64,000 bases of DNA from Saprospiraceae bacterium (GCA_016715465.1 JADKAA010000024.1:372001-436000), one strand, 5' to 3'; shown: positions 36,883 to 46,816, counted from the first letter of the stretch. A program made the numbers and translations. Notes: generated by a model not told the origin, from the sequence alone.

Positions 36883-38133
36883 ATGAAAAAGATAATTTTA
36901 GTAATCAATCTTATGTTGGCTCTGTATCAAATTCACGCACAGGATACTTCATACATTTCATTGGAAAAACTGATACAACGGGTGGAAACCAATTACCCTT
37001 CCATCATTCAGTATAAATACAACATTCAATCTATTCAGGCAAAAGCAGACGGAGCAAAAGCATGGATGCCACCCACTTTTTCTGCAGGAATCATGCGTTT
37101 TCCATACAATTTAACAATGCTCAAAGAAAGAGACGATCCGATGAATCAGGCAGGTATTGCATTTTCTATTGAACAAATGATACCCAATAAGAGTAAACTG
37201 AATGCTAAAAAAAGTTACCTCATCTCATTAGCAGAAATTGAAAAATCAAAAAGTGAATGGACAAAAAACGAATTGAGACGCGAAGCAAAAATCTTGTATT
37301 ACAATCGCTATATAGCTGAAAAAAAACAACTCATTCTTAAAGAAAGTGAAGGAATACTCAAACTGTTAATCACAACTTCTGAGGAAAAATTCAACAATAA
37401 CCAATCGAAACTTCAAACAATTTATAAAGCAAAAGCTCGATTAGCCGAACTCAGTAACATGCTGCTAATGCTAGACGGATCGATTGCAGAAAGTAATATT
37501 GGATTAAATATACTCATGGTTCAGGATGTTAATACACCTTTTGAAATTGATACGCTCATTTCGCCAAATAATTATATGAAAAATGTGGCGGACACAATAA
37601 ACGTTTCTAAACGAAGCGACATTACTGCCCTGACCAAATACATTCAATCCATGGAGTTGGAGCAAAAAGTAATGAAAGTAGGTATAAGGCCAGATTTCGG
37701 TGTTCGAGCCGAACACATGCAAATGTTCGGTATGCCAAATCAATGGTCATTGATGGGAATGATCACCATTCCCATTGTTCCCTGGTCATCAAAAATGTAT
37801 TCATCTGAAGTAAAAGCCATCGATTTTCAAATACAATCAATGGAACAGGAAAAGCAAACGATGGAACTAATGGCAACAAAAATGGCAACCGAAAAACTTA
37901 CCATGCTCCACTACGAAAACGCCCAATATCAGAGTTATATCAATAACATCATACCCGCTTTTGAAAACAACTTGGAAACCAATCTTCTCGCATACAGACA
38001 AAATACCGGCGACTTTTTTGTACTGTTGGATGCATGGGAAATGTTGCTAATGAAAAAAATCGATGCTTATGACAAACTATTCAACATCTTAAAATTGGAA
38101 GCAGAATATGAATATGAGAAAGAAATTAAATAG
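36883..38133 (+). CDS. TolC-family outer membrane channel (CusC-like)
   Basis: 416 residues: signal peptide (~1-19, ending IHAQD), then the OEP coiled-coil repeats (AKARLAELSNMLLMLDG; NLETNLLAYRQNTGDFFVLLDAWEMLL). The central part is Met-rich (RAEHMQMFGMPNQWSLMGMITIP), a feature shared with metal-exporting Cus systems. It should form the outer-membrane exit of the CusA-like pump. Its 3' end overlaps the first adaptor by 26 bp. Confidence 0.87.
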   Translation: MKKIILVINLMLALYQIHAQDTSYISLEKLIQRVETNYPSIIQYKYNIQSIQAKADGAKAWMPPTFSAGIMRFPYNLTMLKERDDPMNQAGIAFSIEQMIPNKSKLNAKKSYLISLAEIEKSKSEWTKNELRREAKILYYNRYIAEKKQLILKESEGILKLLITTSEEKFNNNQSKLQTIYKAKARLAELSNMLLMLDGSIAESNIGLNILMVQDVNTPFEIDTLISPNNYMKNVADTINVSKRSDITALTKYIQSMELEQKVMKVGIRPDFGVRAEHMQMFGMPNQWSLMGMITIPIVPWSSKMYSSEVKAIDFQIQSMEQEKQTMELMATKMATEKLTMLHYENAQYQSYINNIIPAFENNLETNLLAYRQNTGDFFVLLDAWEMLLMKKIDAYDKLFNILKLEAEYEYEKEIK

Positions 38134-39403
38134 TTTCGGCTTTATTGGATTGTTATTGTTTGTATCGTTCTATTTATCCTGCAAAAATGAAAATAACGAT
38201 CAAGGGCATGAAAATCACATTAATAATGAAAGCAAGTACATCTGCCCTATGGGTTGCGAAGGTGATAAAACATATCCACAACCTGGCAACTGTCCCATAT
38301 GTAAAATGGATTTGCAATTGGTGGAAGAAGAATTAATTCAAATAGTTTCTCCCAATCAACAGGTTTTATCCCGCCAGGCAACTGTTAAAATGCAATCAGG
38401 CAACGATGGAAAAACCTTGAAGGGACAGGGTTTTATTGTTCCCGCCCAAAACCAAAATTTGTCAGTGGCAGTACGCTTTGGTGGCAGAATAGAAAAACTC
38501 TATGTTAAATTCAGCAATCAATATGTTAAGAAGGGTTCTAAAATTATGGATTTATATAGTCCAGATTTGCGCACTTATCAGGAAGAACATCTTTTTCTTT
38601 TAAAATCAAAAGCTGAAAATAATCTAATAGTTAAATCAAAAGAAAAACTTCGATTGCTTGGTATTAATAATAGTCAAATTGAGAAGTTAGAAAAAGATGG
38701 AACGGTGGCTTTAACCATTTCAATATATAGCCCCGTAAACGGGTATGTCTTTTTTGATGGTTCAACAATTCAGGAAAACACAAGTTCTAAAAACGCATCA
38801 TCAATGAACACTATGAATCAGGAAAGTACAAACGGTGGAAGTTCTTATTCAGCATCCACTTCACAAATTCGTGAAGGTATTTACGTAAACGAAGGGCAAA
38901 CACTTTTTAGCGTCAACCCATTACAGGAAGTCTGGGCCTTGGTTTCTGTTTCTAACCAGTTCGTAAATCAAATTGGCAAAAACCAAACCGTAGAAATAAT
39001 TTCAGAAACCAACCCTTCAAAAACGCTTAAAGGTAAAGTAGTGTTGATTGAACAAACATTTGAAGAAACAAGCCAACGTTTTGCAAGAGTGAGAATAGTC
39101 CTTAAAAATCCAAGTAATTTTTTGAAAATTAACTCACTTGTCACTGCCCACTTTGCAACGAATAAGTCTAAAAATTTACAGGTTCCTTCGACAGCAGTTT
39201 ATAAAACAGGATTGAATGCTTATGTATGGGTAAAAAAAGATTCTACCCGAAATGGCATTGGAATATTTCAGTTACGAAAAGTAATTGCCGGCTCAAGTAA
39301 TATCGGTATGACGACAATTAAGAGTGGTTTATCACTCAACGAAGAAATTGCATTACAAGCGGGTATGATGACGGATAGCGAAACATTTTTAAATGAAAAA
39401 TGA
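38108..39403 (+). CDS. CusB-like RND adaptor with HMBD (first)
   Basis: 431 residues. An N-terminal lipobox (YLSC, Cys ~25), an HMBD at ~45-75 (YICPMGCEGDKTYPQPG then CPICKMDL), then barrel-sandwich, coiled hairpin (LFLLKSKAENNLIVKSKEKL) and beta-barrel domains to LNEEIALQAGMM. It carries metal to, and bridges, the pump and channel. Two start codons (38108, 38114) are possible. A Ser/Asn/Thr-rich insertion (~residues 222-260) in the sandwich domain is unusual. Confidence 0.9.
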   Translation: MNMRKKLNSFGFIGLLLFVSFYLSCKNENNDQGHENHINNESKYICPMGCEGDKTYPQPGNCPICKMDLQLVEEELIQIVSPNQQVLSRQATVKMQSGNDGKTLKGQGFIVPAQNQNLSVAVRFGGRIEKLYVKFSNQYVKKGSKIMDLYSPDLRTYQEEHLFLLKSKAENNLIVKSKEKLRLLGINNSQIEKLEKDGTVALTISIYSPVNGYVFFDGSTIQENTSSKNASSMNTMNQESTNGGSSYSASTSQIREGIYVNEGQTLFSVNPLQEVWALVSVSNQFVNQIGKNQTVEIISETNPSKTLKGKVVLIEQTFEETSQRFARVRIVLKNPSNFLKINSLVTAHFATNKSKNLQVPSTAVYKTGLNAYVWVKKDSTRNGIGIFQLRKVIAGSSNIGMTTIKSGLSLNEEIALQAGMMTDSETFLNEK

Positions 39404-40610
39404 TATGAGACTGAATATTATTATACTTACGCTTCTTTCTTTACTTGCTATTTCGGGTTGCAAGAACGAACATCAATATCATCAAACCGAGTCTGGCAGT
39501 TATTACACCTGTCCTATGCACCCAAGTGTTGTTAGTAGTACGCCAGGTTCATGTCCGGTTTGTAATATGTCTTTGATCAAAGTGGAAAGGAAAGAAAACA
39601 AACATTTAGGTCAGGAAGGCAATTTCATAACCATTGAAAAACGCCAACAGGAATTAGCAGGAATTAAAATCGATACTGTTAGATTAAGAAGCATTTCATC
39701 CGTATCCACAATTATAGGAACAGTAGCCATTGATGAAGAACAGGTAAAAGTTATCAGCAGCCGTGCTAAAGGAAGAATTGATAAACTGTTTGTAAAAAGC
39801 ACAGGTTTTTATCTTAAAATCGGAAGTCCGCTATACAGTATTTACAGCGAACAACTGCAATCCGATAAAAAAGAATATTTGTCTTTGATTAAAAATTCCA
39901 AAAGCACAACTGCAACATCTACAATGACAAATGATTTTTTAAGTGCTGCAAAGAATAAATTGCTGTTGTGGGGCATGACAGAAAAACAGATTGCTGATAT
40001 AGAAAATTTAGGCAATACGGGCCCATTAATAACTTTTTTTTCATCCGTATCAGGTTATGTAATCGAAGTCAATATAACTGAAGGGATGTATGTAGATGAA
40101 GGGACCACGCTCTTAAAAACAACTTCTCTAAATCAGCTATGGGTAGAAGCGCAGTTATATTCCAATGAAATCTCGTCTATATCTGAAAACAAAACATTTC
40201 AGATTTTTAGTGAAAGTAATCCCGAAAAAATTTATAAAGGCACATTGGTTTACAACAATCCAATAGTAGAAGATGGCAAAAGAATTCAACTTTTTAAAAT
40301 CAGGATAAATAACTCAGGGAGGGAACTCATTCCCGGCACATTAGTAACTGTCATTCCTGAAAAATCTTTAAACAAGCTTTTAGCAGTACCCAAATCTGCT
40401 GTACTATTGGAAAAAATGAAAACCGTTTGGGTATTGGCGCATGAAAATACATTTGAGCAACGAATGGTAAAAACAGGTGCGGAAAACAATAATTGGATTG
40501 AAATTGTGTCTGGTTTAAAGGAAGGAGATATTATTGTTACGGAAGGATCATATTTAATCAGCAGCGAATTTATTTTGAAAAGCGGAGCAGGACAAAGGCA
40601 TGACCATTAA
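39393..40610 (+). CDS. CusB-like RND adaptor with HMBD (second)
   Basis: 405 residues; overlaps the first adaptor by 11 bp. Lipobox (AISGC, Cys ~22), HMBD (YYTCPMHPSVVSSTPG then CPVCNMSL), then sandwich and barrel parts (GRIDKLFVKSTGFYLKIGSPLY; GLKEGDIIVTEGSYLISSEF), ending GAGQRHDH. It differs clearly from the first adaptor, so it is not a recent duplicate; two adaptors for one pump suggest a mixed adaptor ring or separate steps of metal hand-over (inference). Confidence 0.9.
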   Translation: MKNDMRLNIIILTLLSLLAISGCKNEHQYHQTESGSYYTCPMHPSVVSSTPGSCPVCNMSLIKVERKENKHLGQEGNFITIEKRQQELAGIKIDTVRLRSISSVSTIIGTVAIDEEQVKVISSRAKGRIDKLFVKSTGFYLKIGSPLYSIYSEQLQSDKKEYLSLIKNSKSTTATSTMTNDFLSAAKNKLLLWGMTEKQIADIENLGNTGPLITFFSSVSGYVIEVNITEGMYVDEGTTLLKTTSLNQLWVEAQLYSNEISSISENKTFQIFSESNPEKIYKGTLVYNNPIVEDGKRIQLFKIRINNSGRELIPGTLVTVIPEKSLNKLLAVPKSAVLLEKMKTVWVLAHENTFEQRMVKTGAENNNWIEIVSGLKEGDIIVTEGSYLISSEFILKSGAGQRHDH

Positions 40611-40768
40611 AATGGGCGCAATAGTAAGTAATTAAGTCGTTAACGAAATGATTTCCGAATAGTTGAAATAGTCAAGTGAACTACTTCCGGTCTTCTTGTT
40701 TGCCAAAAGCCATCGGTAGATTTGGATTGAAAAAGTAGTCTTTTCTATTGCATTGAACATAAATAAAA

Positions 40769-40795
40769 AGGGAGGTTCGATTCAACGACCTCCCT
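40769..40795. terminator. Terminator between the converging Cus and DUF4331 units
   Basis: AGGGAGGT and ACCTCCCT form an 8-bp stem at 40769-40776 and 40788-40795, extended by a CG pair across a bulge, in the 234-bp gap between two converging genes. A-rich sequence lies on the left and TTA on the right, so it may end transcription from both sides. Nothing else was seen in the gap except the repeat word at 40635. Confidence 0.65.
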
Positions 40796-40844
40796 TACAC
40801 AATTCACAAAAGTTTTACCGTATTCTGCTCAAGATTGATATTTT

Positions 40845-43799
40845 TTACTGTCTGGTAAACTTGGTTACGTGGCGGTAATTTTTATTATAGACATAAACAA
40901 TGTACATGCCCGGTCTCAGATTTTCAGCCTGGATCCTGCCGGTGCCACCCTCCACATTCTGTTTGGAAATGAGTCTACCGGCGAGGTCATACACTTCCAG
41001 CTTTGAACCCACCTGGTCTGCAGCTTCGCCTTCTATCCTTACGTCTACATGATCGCTTGTTGGGTTGGGATAAACAGAGAGTTGCAACGTACCGCCTCCA
41101 TCGACATCAATCACTGCTGTGGTTGGAAACTCTTCGCGGGTACTGCCAGACAAATATACTGCTGAGATGCCGGGCACAGACAGACTCTTTACCGGAATCT
41201 GGTTGCCTGCCACAAGGGGAGTTTCAAAGGCAAGAAATTTATTGCCCGCCCTTTCTGCCACATAGAGCAAATTGTTTTTAAGATCCAAGGCCACATCTAC
41301 AGGGTTGCCCAATTGTGAACCTTCGCCCTTTACAACCACCTGTTCTTCGCGGGAGATGACATTATCCGCCATCTTGGACGTAAAGTCGGATATCCAGATA
41401 ATACCTCCATCTGAAGGCGATGCCGCATCACCGATGTCGGTGAGCACCATGATGTCTTGTTCGTGGTCATAGTATAAGCCATGCGTTCTTACTAGGTCAA
41501 CGACGGTGATCCTTCGATCCGGTGTGATTGACCCTTCGGCTCTGTTGAAAAAATTCTGAAAAACAGCCAGTTCATTGGAGTTGTCCACCACTGCATAAAG
41601 GGTATTCACATCGGCCTGGATGCCCCACACATTAAAATCTACGAGGTAGGTTGTAGAAAGGGATAACCCTTCTGCATTGTATTTGTACACCAGCAATTTG
41701 TTCTGGTTGTTGTTGGCATTGGAAGCGTCTTCTGCCACCACAATCCGGTCACCGGCAACCGCAATTTCACGGCCATTTTTAAAGTCTGAAGTAGAACTTG
41801 CTGTCAAGACCGGAGGAACGCCATCGCGGACATTATTTAATACACTTGAAAATAAGTTGAGGCGATTGGCACTTCTGTTGAGTTGCACCAGCAGGTCTTC
41901 CTTATCGTCATAATAAATGCCATCTGCATCCACGGCCTGATTGACAAAACTTGTTTGAGAAAAAGATTTGTCCTCATTGACGTCAATGATGTCCACTTTT
42001 TTGGTGGTATTGGAGGACGCATATACGGTAGCAACCTTGTCCACTGCCGTACCGCCATCGACATAAATGCTGCCGCTGCAATCACCTGTGCCGCTTGATG
42101 GCTGTGCCAGGTAAGGAAACGCCGAGGTGAACGCTTTGTCATTTTTTTCTACGCCTGTCGTAAAGCTCAGCACATTCACGAGTTGTGGGGTCACCGGACT
42201 GGGTGAGGTGCCAGGCACATAGTCATCGTACCAAAGTCCGACCGCAGCCAGCACAGCTCCGCCAACTGCCTGGAGTTCGATGCGCGTCACATCGTCTTCC
42301 AGTCTTCTGCCGTTGGGAAAACCATCCATGTTGGGAATGAACTCGATATTGATATTGGTGTTGTATGGTGCTGCGGTCAGACCCAGCGCCGCTGCCTGGA
42401 TGAGACCTAGCGAACTGAAAGCGGGGTCATTCCTGGGTGTGGGAGGTACCGCCATGTTGAGTCGAAGCATATCGCCCCCGTTGGGCAGAAAGTTGTTGAC
42501 AAAGGGTTTGCCCGCAGCCAGTGGATTGCCGTTTTTCCCGGTGGCGAGCTGATACGGAATCACATTGGGTACACCGGTATGGAAGGCCGGCCAAAGGTCC
42601 ACCGATCTCGGCTTGCCCGGCGCCGGCAACAAAAGCGTACCAAAGACAGCATCGTCAAGGGCTGTGCCCGCCAGTGCTGCATTTCCTTTCAAGCCGTAGA
42701 GACCGTCTGCACCATTGGTGAAGTCAAAAGCACCCAGCGATTTTTTCTGGATGCGCAGATTGGCGAACGCAGGCACTGCTCCTCCAAATAAATCATCGTC
42801 CATATACAGGGCAAGTTCGGGATTGAAAAAATACTCGTCGAGGCTGGTTTCTGCAAATTCTTCATATGGAGTAAGGCTGTTCCAGTAATCTTTTTTACCG
42901 ACAGGGATTACCGCTTCATTGGTGAGGGGCATACCCAGCCTGGATACCTGGATCCACTCGCCTGCATACGCTGGATCAGCGGTGGCAGAAAGCGTGGTAA
43001 TGGCCTTCCTGCTGGCGGATGCCCATACGCCGATGACGTAATCTCCATCCAGAATGTTCACAGGCTGTGGAGCTGCGCCTTTTTTCAACAAAGTGCTGAT
43101 CGGCACTTTGATGGCGATGGCGCTCACATTCATACAGGCCAGACCGTCAACGGCTCTTCCCACTTGCCTCGGTGCATTGCCAAGGTCAAAGATGCCACCC
43201 AGGTCGACGAAAAAGGGGTCATCAGTGGGTCCGGCAAAGACCACTTCTCCGGTATTGGCGGTGGTGATGGCATTTCTGAATAAGGCATCGTAAGTGGTAT
43301 TCAAGCCAACGGCACTTTCAATAGATCGGGGACCTATGTTATTGGGCGGCACGACCCCATTGGTGATGATGGTCTGCCAGGTTGCTCCATTGTCCAGGCT
43401 CCTTTCAAGGGTGTAGCTGGTCTTTAGGTTTTGTTTGCCCAGCCTGATGTTGAAAAAGGTAGTGGGATCTTCATTCACTTTGTGAAAGGTAAACCGGTAG
43501 GTGACTTCATCTCCCGGAATCGAGGCGTCATTGTCCACATGAATTTCATAGCGGATGTTTTCTCCAAAGCTAAAGTAGTTTGGCCCGCCATGCGGAAGTT
43601 GCATTGGCACATAGGTTGCAATGATGGTGATGGTATTGGGGTCGTCCGGACTCCTGAAGGCATAAAGGTCTACGTTGTCGGCCAGGGGATCATTGGCGAT
43701 CAGCGGTGCTTCGCGGTGTGATGATGCCAGTGAAGAAACATTGCACAGCACCGCAATGATAATGACGAGTAGTATGGGGTATATGAATTTTGTTTTCAT
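40845..43799 (-). CDS. DUF4331 protein with propeller-like middle and T9SS sorting domain
   Basis: 984 residues: signal peptide (~1-25), DUF4331 domain (~26-575; opens SSHREAPLIANDPLADN), a repetitive middle (~600-890) with strands like GIYYDDKEDLLVQL and GNKFLAFETPL resembling a beta-propeller, and a T9SS tail (~905-984, LSVYPNPTSDH). The domain's function is unknown; T9SS export puts it on the cell surface. It lies 19 bp downstream of a shorter paralogue, and parts of the two DUF4331 domains are identical. Confidence 0.85.
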   Translation of the reverse strand: MKTKFIYPILLVIIIAVLCNVSSLASSHREAPLIANDPLADNVDLYAFRSPDDPNTITIIATYVPMQLPHGGPNYFSFGENIRYEIHVDNDASIPGDEVTYRFTFHKVNEDPTTFFNIRLGKQNLKTSYTLERSLDNGATWQTIITNGVVPPNNIGPRSIESAVGLNTTYDALFRNAITTANTGEVVFAGPTDDPFFVDLGGIFDLGNAPRQVGRAVDGLACMNVSAIAIKVPISTLLKKGAAPQPVNILDGDYVIGVWASASRKAITTLSATADPAYAGEWIQVSRLGMPLTNEAVIPVGKKDYWNSLTPYEEFAETSLDEYFFNPELALYMDDDLFGGAVPAFANLRIQKKSLGAFDFTNGADGLYGLKGNAALAGTALDDAVFGTLLLPAPGKPRSVDLWPAFHTGVPNVIPYQLATGKNGNPLAAGKPFVNNFLPNGGDMLRLNMAVPPTPRNDPAFSSLGLIQAAALGLTAAPYNTNINIEFIPNMDGFPNGRRLEDDVTRIELQAVGGAVLAAVGLWYDDYVPGTSPSPVTPQLVNVLSFTTGVEKNDKAFTSAFPYLAQPSSGTGDCSGSIYVDGGTAVDKVATVYASSNTTKKVDIIDVNEDKSFSQTSFVNQAVDADGIYYDDKEDLLVQLNRSANRLNLFSSVLNNVRDGVPPVLTASSTSDFKNGREIAVAGDRIVVAEDASNANNNQNKLLVYKYNAEGLSLSTTYLVDFNVWGIQADVNTLYAVVDNSNELAVFQNFFNRAEGSITPDRRITVVDLVRTHGLYYDHEQDIMVLTDIGDAASPSDGGIIWISDFTSKMADNVISREEQVVVKGEGSQLGNPVDVALDLKNNLLYVAERAGNKFLAFETPLVAGNQIPVKSLSVPGISAVYLSGSTREEFPTTAVIDVDGGGTLQLSVYPNPTSDHVDVRIEGEAADQVGSKLEVYDLAGRLISKQNVEGGTGRIQAENLRPGMYIVYVYNKNYRHVTKFTRQ

Positions 43800-43818
43800 G
43801 ATGTATTGTATTTAAAAG

Positions 43819-45558
43819 TTATTTAGAAACCAAAGTCCCTCTCCAGGGCATGGCCAGGTAAGGAAATGATGAACCGAAAGCTGCGTCGTTGGCATTGACT
43901 CCTGTCCTGAAAGTGATGACATCCAGCAAATCCTGGGTCACCGGACTGGCTGAGGTGCCTGGCACGTAGTCATCGTACCAAAGTCCTACAGCAGCCAACA
44001 CTGCTCCTCCCACAGCCTGAAGTTCAATGGTGGTGACGTCGTCTTCCAGTCGTCTGCCATTTGGGAAGCCATCCATGTTGGGAATGAATTCGATGTTGGT
44101 ATTGGTGTTGTACGGTGCGGCGGTTAAACCCAGTACTGCTGCCTGGATGAGGCCGAGCGAACTGAAGGCAGGGTCATTCCTTGGCGTAGGCGGCACGGCC
44201 ATATTGAGGCGCAACATATCGCCCCCGTTGGGCAGGAAGTTGTTGACAAAGGGTTTGCCCGCAGCGAGTGGATTTCCATTTTTACCTGTGGCGAGTTGGT
44301 ACGGAATCACATTGGGTACACCGGTATGAAAGGCCGGCCAAAGGTCAACCGATCTCGGTTTGCCTGGTGCCGGTAACAGCAGGGTGCCAAAGACAGCATC
44401 GTCAAGGGCAGTGCCTGCCAATGCTGCATTTCCTTTCAAGCCGTAGAGTCCATCGGCACCATTGGTAAAGTCAAAGGCTCCCAGTGATTTTTTCTGAATG
44501 CGCAAAGCTGAGAATGCAGGCACAGCCCCTCCGAACAAATCGTCGTCCATATATAGGGCAAGTTCAGGATTGTAGAAAAACTGATCGAACAACGTGTCTG
44601 CAAATTCCTGGTATGGTGTCATGCGGTTCCACAAGTCTTTATAGCCGATGGGAATAACCGCTTCATTGGTCAAGGGCATGCCGATGCGGGACACCTGTAC
44701 CCAATCGCCGCTGGTTTCGCCGGCGCCATCTTTTTTAAGCGTAGATACCGCCTTCCTGCTGGCCGAGGCCCACACACCAATGACGTAATCGCCATCCAGG
44801 ATGTTTGCCGGCGTGGCAGCGGCCCCGGCTTTGAGGAGTGTGTTTATAGGAATTTGCAGTACCAGGCTGTGTACATTTGTTCCGGAAAGTCCGTCACGCG
44901 CAGGCCCGTCCTGGCGGGGTGAATTGCCCAGGTCAAAAATGCCTCCAAGATCTACATAAAATGGATCGTCGACAGGTCCGGCAAATACCTTTTCACCTGT
45001 AGTTGCCTGGAAGATGCCTTCGCTGAATAACTGCGAATAGGACTTGCCAAGACCAATGCCCGACTCAATGGACCTCGGTCCAATGTTGGATGGCGGAACA
45101 CTGCCTCCATTTACGATGGTTTCAAAACTTAGCCCACCATTCATGCTGCGCTCAAGGATGTAATTGACCTTGAGATTTTGTTTGCCCAGCCTGATGTTGA
45201 AAAAGGTGGTGGGGTCTTCATTGGTGGTGTAAAATGTAAACCGGTAGACGATTTCATCACCATGCCTCGATGCATCGTTGTCTATGTGGATCTCGTATCG
45301 CACGTCCTTGCCAAAGCTGTAGTAATTGGGACCGCCAAAAGGCAGTTGGGCAGGAATGTAATTGGCTATGATGGTAATCGTATTGGGATTGTCGGGACTC
45401 CTGAACGCGTATAGGTCCGTGTTGTCGGCCAGTGGATCATTGGCGATCAGGGGCGCTTCGCGGTGTGAAGAGGCAAAGGTTAGCACCTGATAAAAAATGG
45501 ACAAGACACAAATAGCTGTGATTTTGACCATGTACTTTAAATGTTTTTTTTCTCTCAT
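43819..45558 (-). CDS. DUF4331 protein (short paralogue)
   Basis: 579 residues: signal peptide (~1-29), then a DUF4331 domain only (opens SSHREAPLIANDPLADN). It ends YLAMPWRGTLVSK, without propeller or sorting domain. Residues ~330-560 are almost identical to the larger paralogue, with mainly silent changes at DNA level, while the N-terminal third differs more. It lies 28 bp after the TPR gene, in one minus-strand unit. It is probably periplasmic or outer-membrane associated; function unknown. Confidence 0.85.
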   Translation of the reverse strand: MREKKHLKYMVKITAICVLSIFYQVLTFASSHREAPLIANDPLADNTDLYAFRSPDNPNTITIIANYIPAQLPFGGPNYYSFGKDVRYEIHIDNDASRHGDEIVYRFTFYTTNEDPTTFFNIRLGKQNLKVNYILERSMNGGLSFETIVNGGSVPPSNIGPRSIESGIGLGKSYSQLFSEGIFQATTGEKVFAGPVDDPFYVDLGGIFDLGNSPRQDGPARDGLSGTNVHSLVLQIPINTLLKAGAAATPANILDGDYVIGVWASASRKAVSTLKKDGAGETSGDWVQVSRIGMPLTNEAVIPIGYKDLWNRMTPYQEFADTLFDQFFYNPELALYMDDDLFGGAVPAFSALRIQKKSLGAFDFTNGADGLYGLKGNAALAGTALDDAVFGTLLLPAPGKPRSVDLWPAFHTGVPNVIPYQLATGKNGNPLAAGKPFVNNFLPNGGDMLRLNMAVPPTPRNDPAFSSLGLIQAAVLGLTAAPYNTNTNIEFIPNMDGFPNGRRLEDDVTTIELQAVGGAVLAAVGLWYDDYVPGTSASPVTQDLLDVITFRTGVNANDAAFGSSFPYLAMPWRGTLVSK

Positions 45559-45586
45559 GGTAACATGTTTTTTAATGGTTGAAATA

Positions 45587-46816
45587 TTAAATTTTGGTTT
45601 TTATAATTTCCAGTTCCGGATGCCGGGATTGGGTGGATGTTGCTGCTTCATAGTATAACTTTGCTTTATCGGTTTGATTTTTTTCCAATTCCAATAAGGC
45701 AAGAGTTCTGTTGACGTCGATGTTGAGTGGCCTCTTTTTAAGTTCTTTGGTAGCGTATGCAATGGCAGTGTTTGTATCGTCAAACAGATCGTAGTACACA
45801 TGGGCATATTCCAGGTCCATGTGGTGTCCTGCCTCTGTGTCGTCCTGAAGCATGACCAGGATTTCCGCTTTCAGTTTTTCACAAGCCGCCATTTTATTTT
45901 GGTTTTTGTACAGTTCAGCCAGGGTCACATAAAAGTCAACTTCAGGGATGATGTCAATGGCATCTTTTAATAAAACCTCTCCTTTGCTCAGGTCTCCTTT
46001 TTTGATGGCAATTTTTCCCAAGCCGGCTACAGCAAAGGGATAGTCTGGCCTTTCCTGCAACAGACTTTCATACACGGTTGAAGCTTCATCATCCTGGCCG
46101 TAACGCATGAGCATTTCAGCAAACGTATGCATGGCCCATGCCGTTTCCTCCTGACCGGGGTAGCCGGCACGGATGGCCATCATCATGGCTTCTTTGGCTC
46201 CATTGACATCGCCAAATATTTCGCGCAGGTAAGAAACCCGTGAATAGGATCGCAAGTCGGGTCTGATCGAAACCATCTTGTCGGCCAGGACCACTGCCTC
46301 TTTGTACTGGCCCAATTCCACGTGGCAGTCTACCAGTACTCCATAAATCTGGGCATTGAATGGATTGATGGCAATCGCCTCGCGGGCGGTTACCAACGCC
46401 TTTTCGAAATCGTGCAGCGACAACTGGACGCCGGCTTTCGTGGCCAGGGCATTGAAGCGGTTGTCTTTGTCGAGGTTATTACTCTCAAGTACATGGTTCA
46501 GTAACATCAGAGCGGCCGGATAATAATGGCCATGTTCTCCCGTCACCCTGGCTTCCCGGATAAAAAGATGAGCCAGAGTGGTAAGGGATTTATAGTCATT
46601 AGCATCTTTTTGCACCTGATCCCTGAGGTTTACATATTGACGCTGTACCTGGTCCCATTCCTTTCCCATGGTAATGCGTTCATTCCTGTCCAACAATTCG
46701 GGGATGATTAGCGCACTGTCACTTTGGTAATTTTTTAACAAAGTACCGGATATCACCAGTAGCAAAATGAGGCCCAGGGCCATGGAATAATATTTTGTGG
46801 TTGAATTTGGTATCAT
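45587..46816 (-). CDS. Membrane-anchored TPR protein
   Basis: 409 residues: an N-terminal signal anchor (YYSMALGLILLLVISG, ~9-24), then about eight TPR-like helix pairs (e.g. KALVTAREAIAINPFNAQIYG, EAVVLADKMVSIRPDLRSYS, AIAYATKELKKRPLNIDVNR). It gives a scaffold for protein contacts on the periplasmic side. It is the first gene of the TPR-DUF4331-DUF4331 unit and lies divergent from the ECF sigma/anti-sigma pair, which may control it. Confidence 0.82.
   Translation of the reverse strand: MIPNSTTKYYSMALGLILLLVISGTLLKNYQSDSALIIPELLDRNERITMGKEWDQVQRQYVNLRDQVQKDANDYKSLTTLAHLFIREARVTGEHGHYYPAALMLLNHVLESNNLDKDNRFNALATKAGVQLSLHDFEKALVTAREAIAINPFNAQIYGVLVDCHVELGQYKEAVVLADKMVSIRPDLRSYSRVSYLREIFGDVNGAKEAMMMAIRAGYPGQEETAWAMHTFAEMLMRYGQDDEASTVYESLLQERPDYPFAVAGLGKIAIKKGDLSKGEVLLKDAIDIIPEVDFYVTLAELYKNQNKMAACEKLKAEILVMLQDDTEAGHHMDLEYAHVYYDLFDDTNTAIAYATKELKKRPLNIDVNRTLALLELEKNQTDKAKLYYEAATSTQSRHPELEIIKTKI

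Noticed and set aside
40769..40795. tRNA fragment, because GGTTCGATTC looks like a T-loop
   Set aside because: No acceptor, D or anticodon arms can be folded around it; a simple terminator hairpin fits better.
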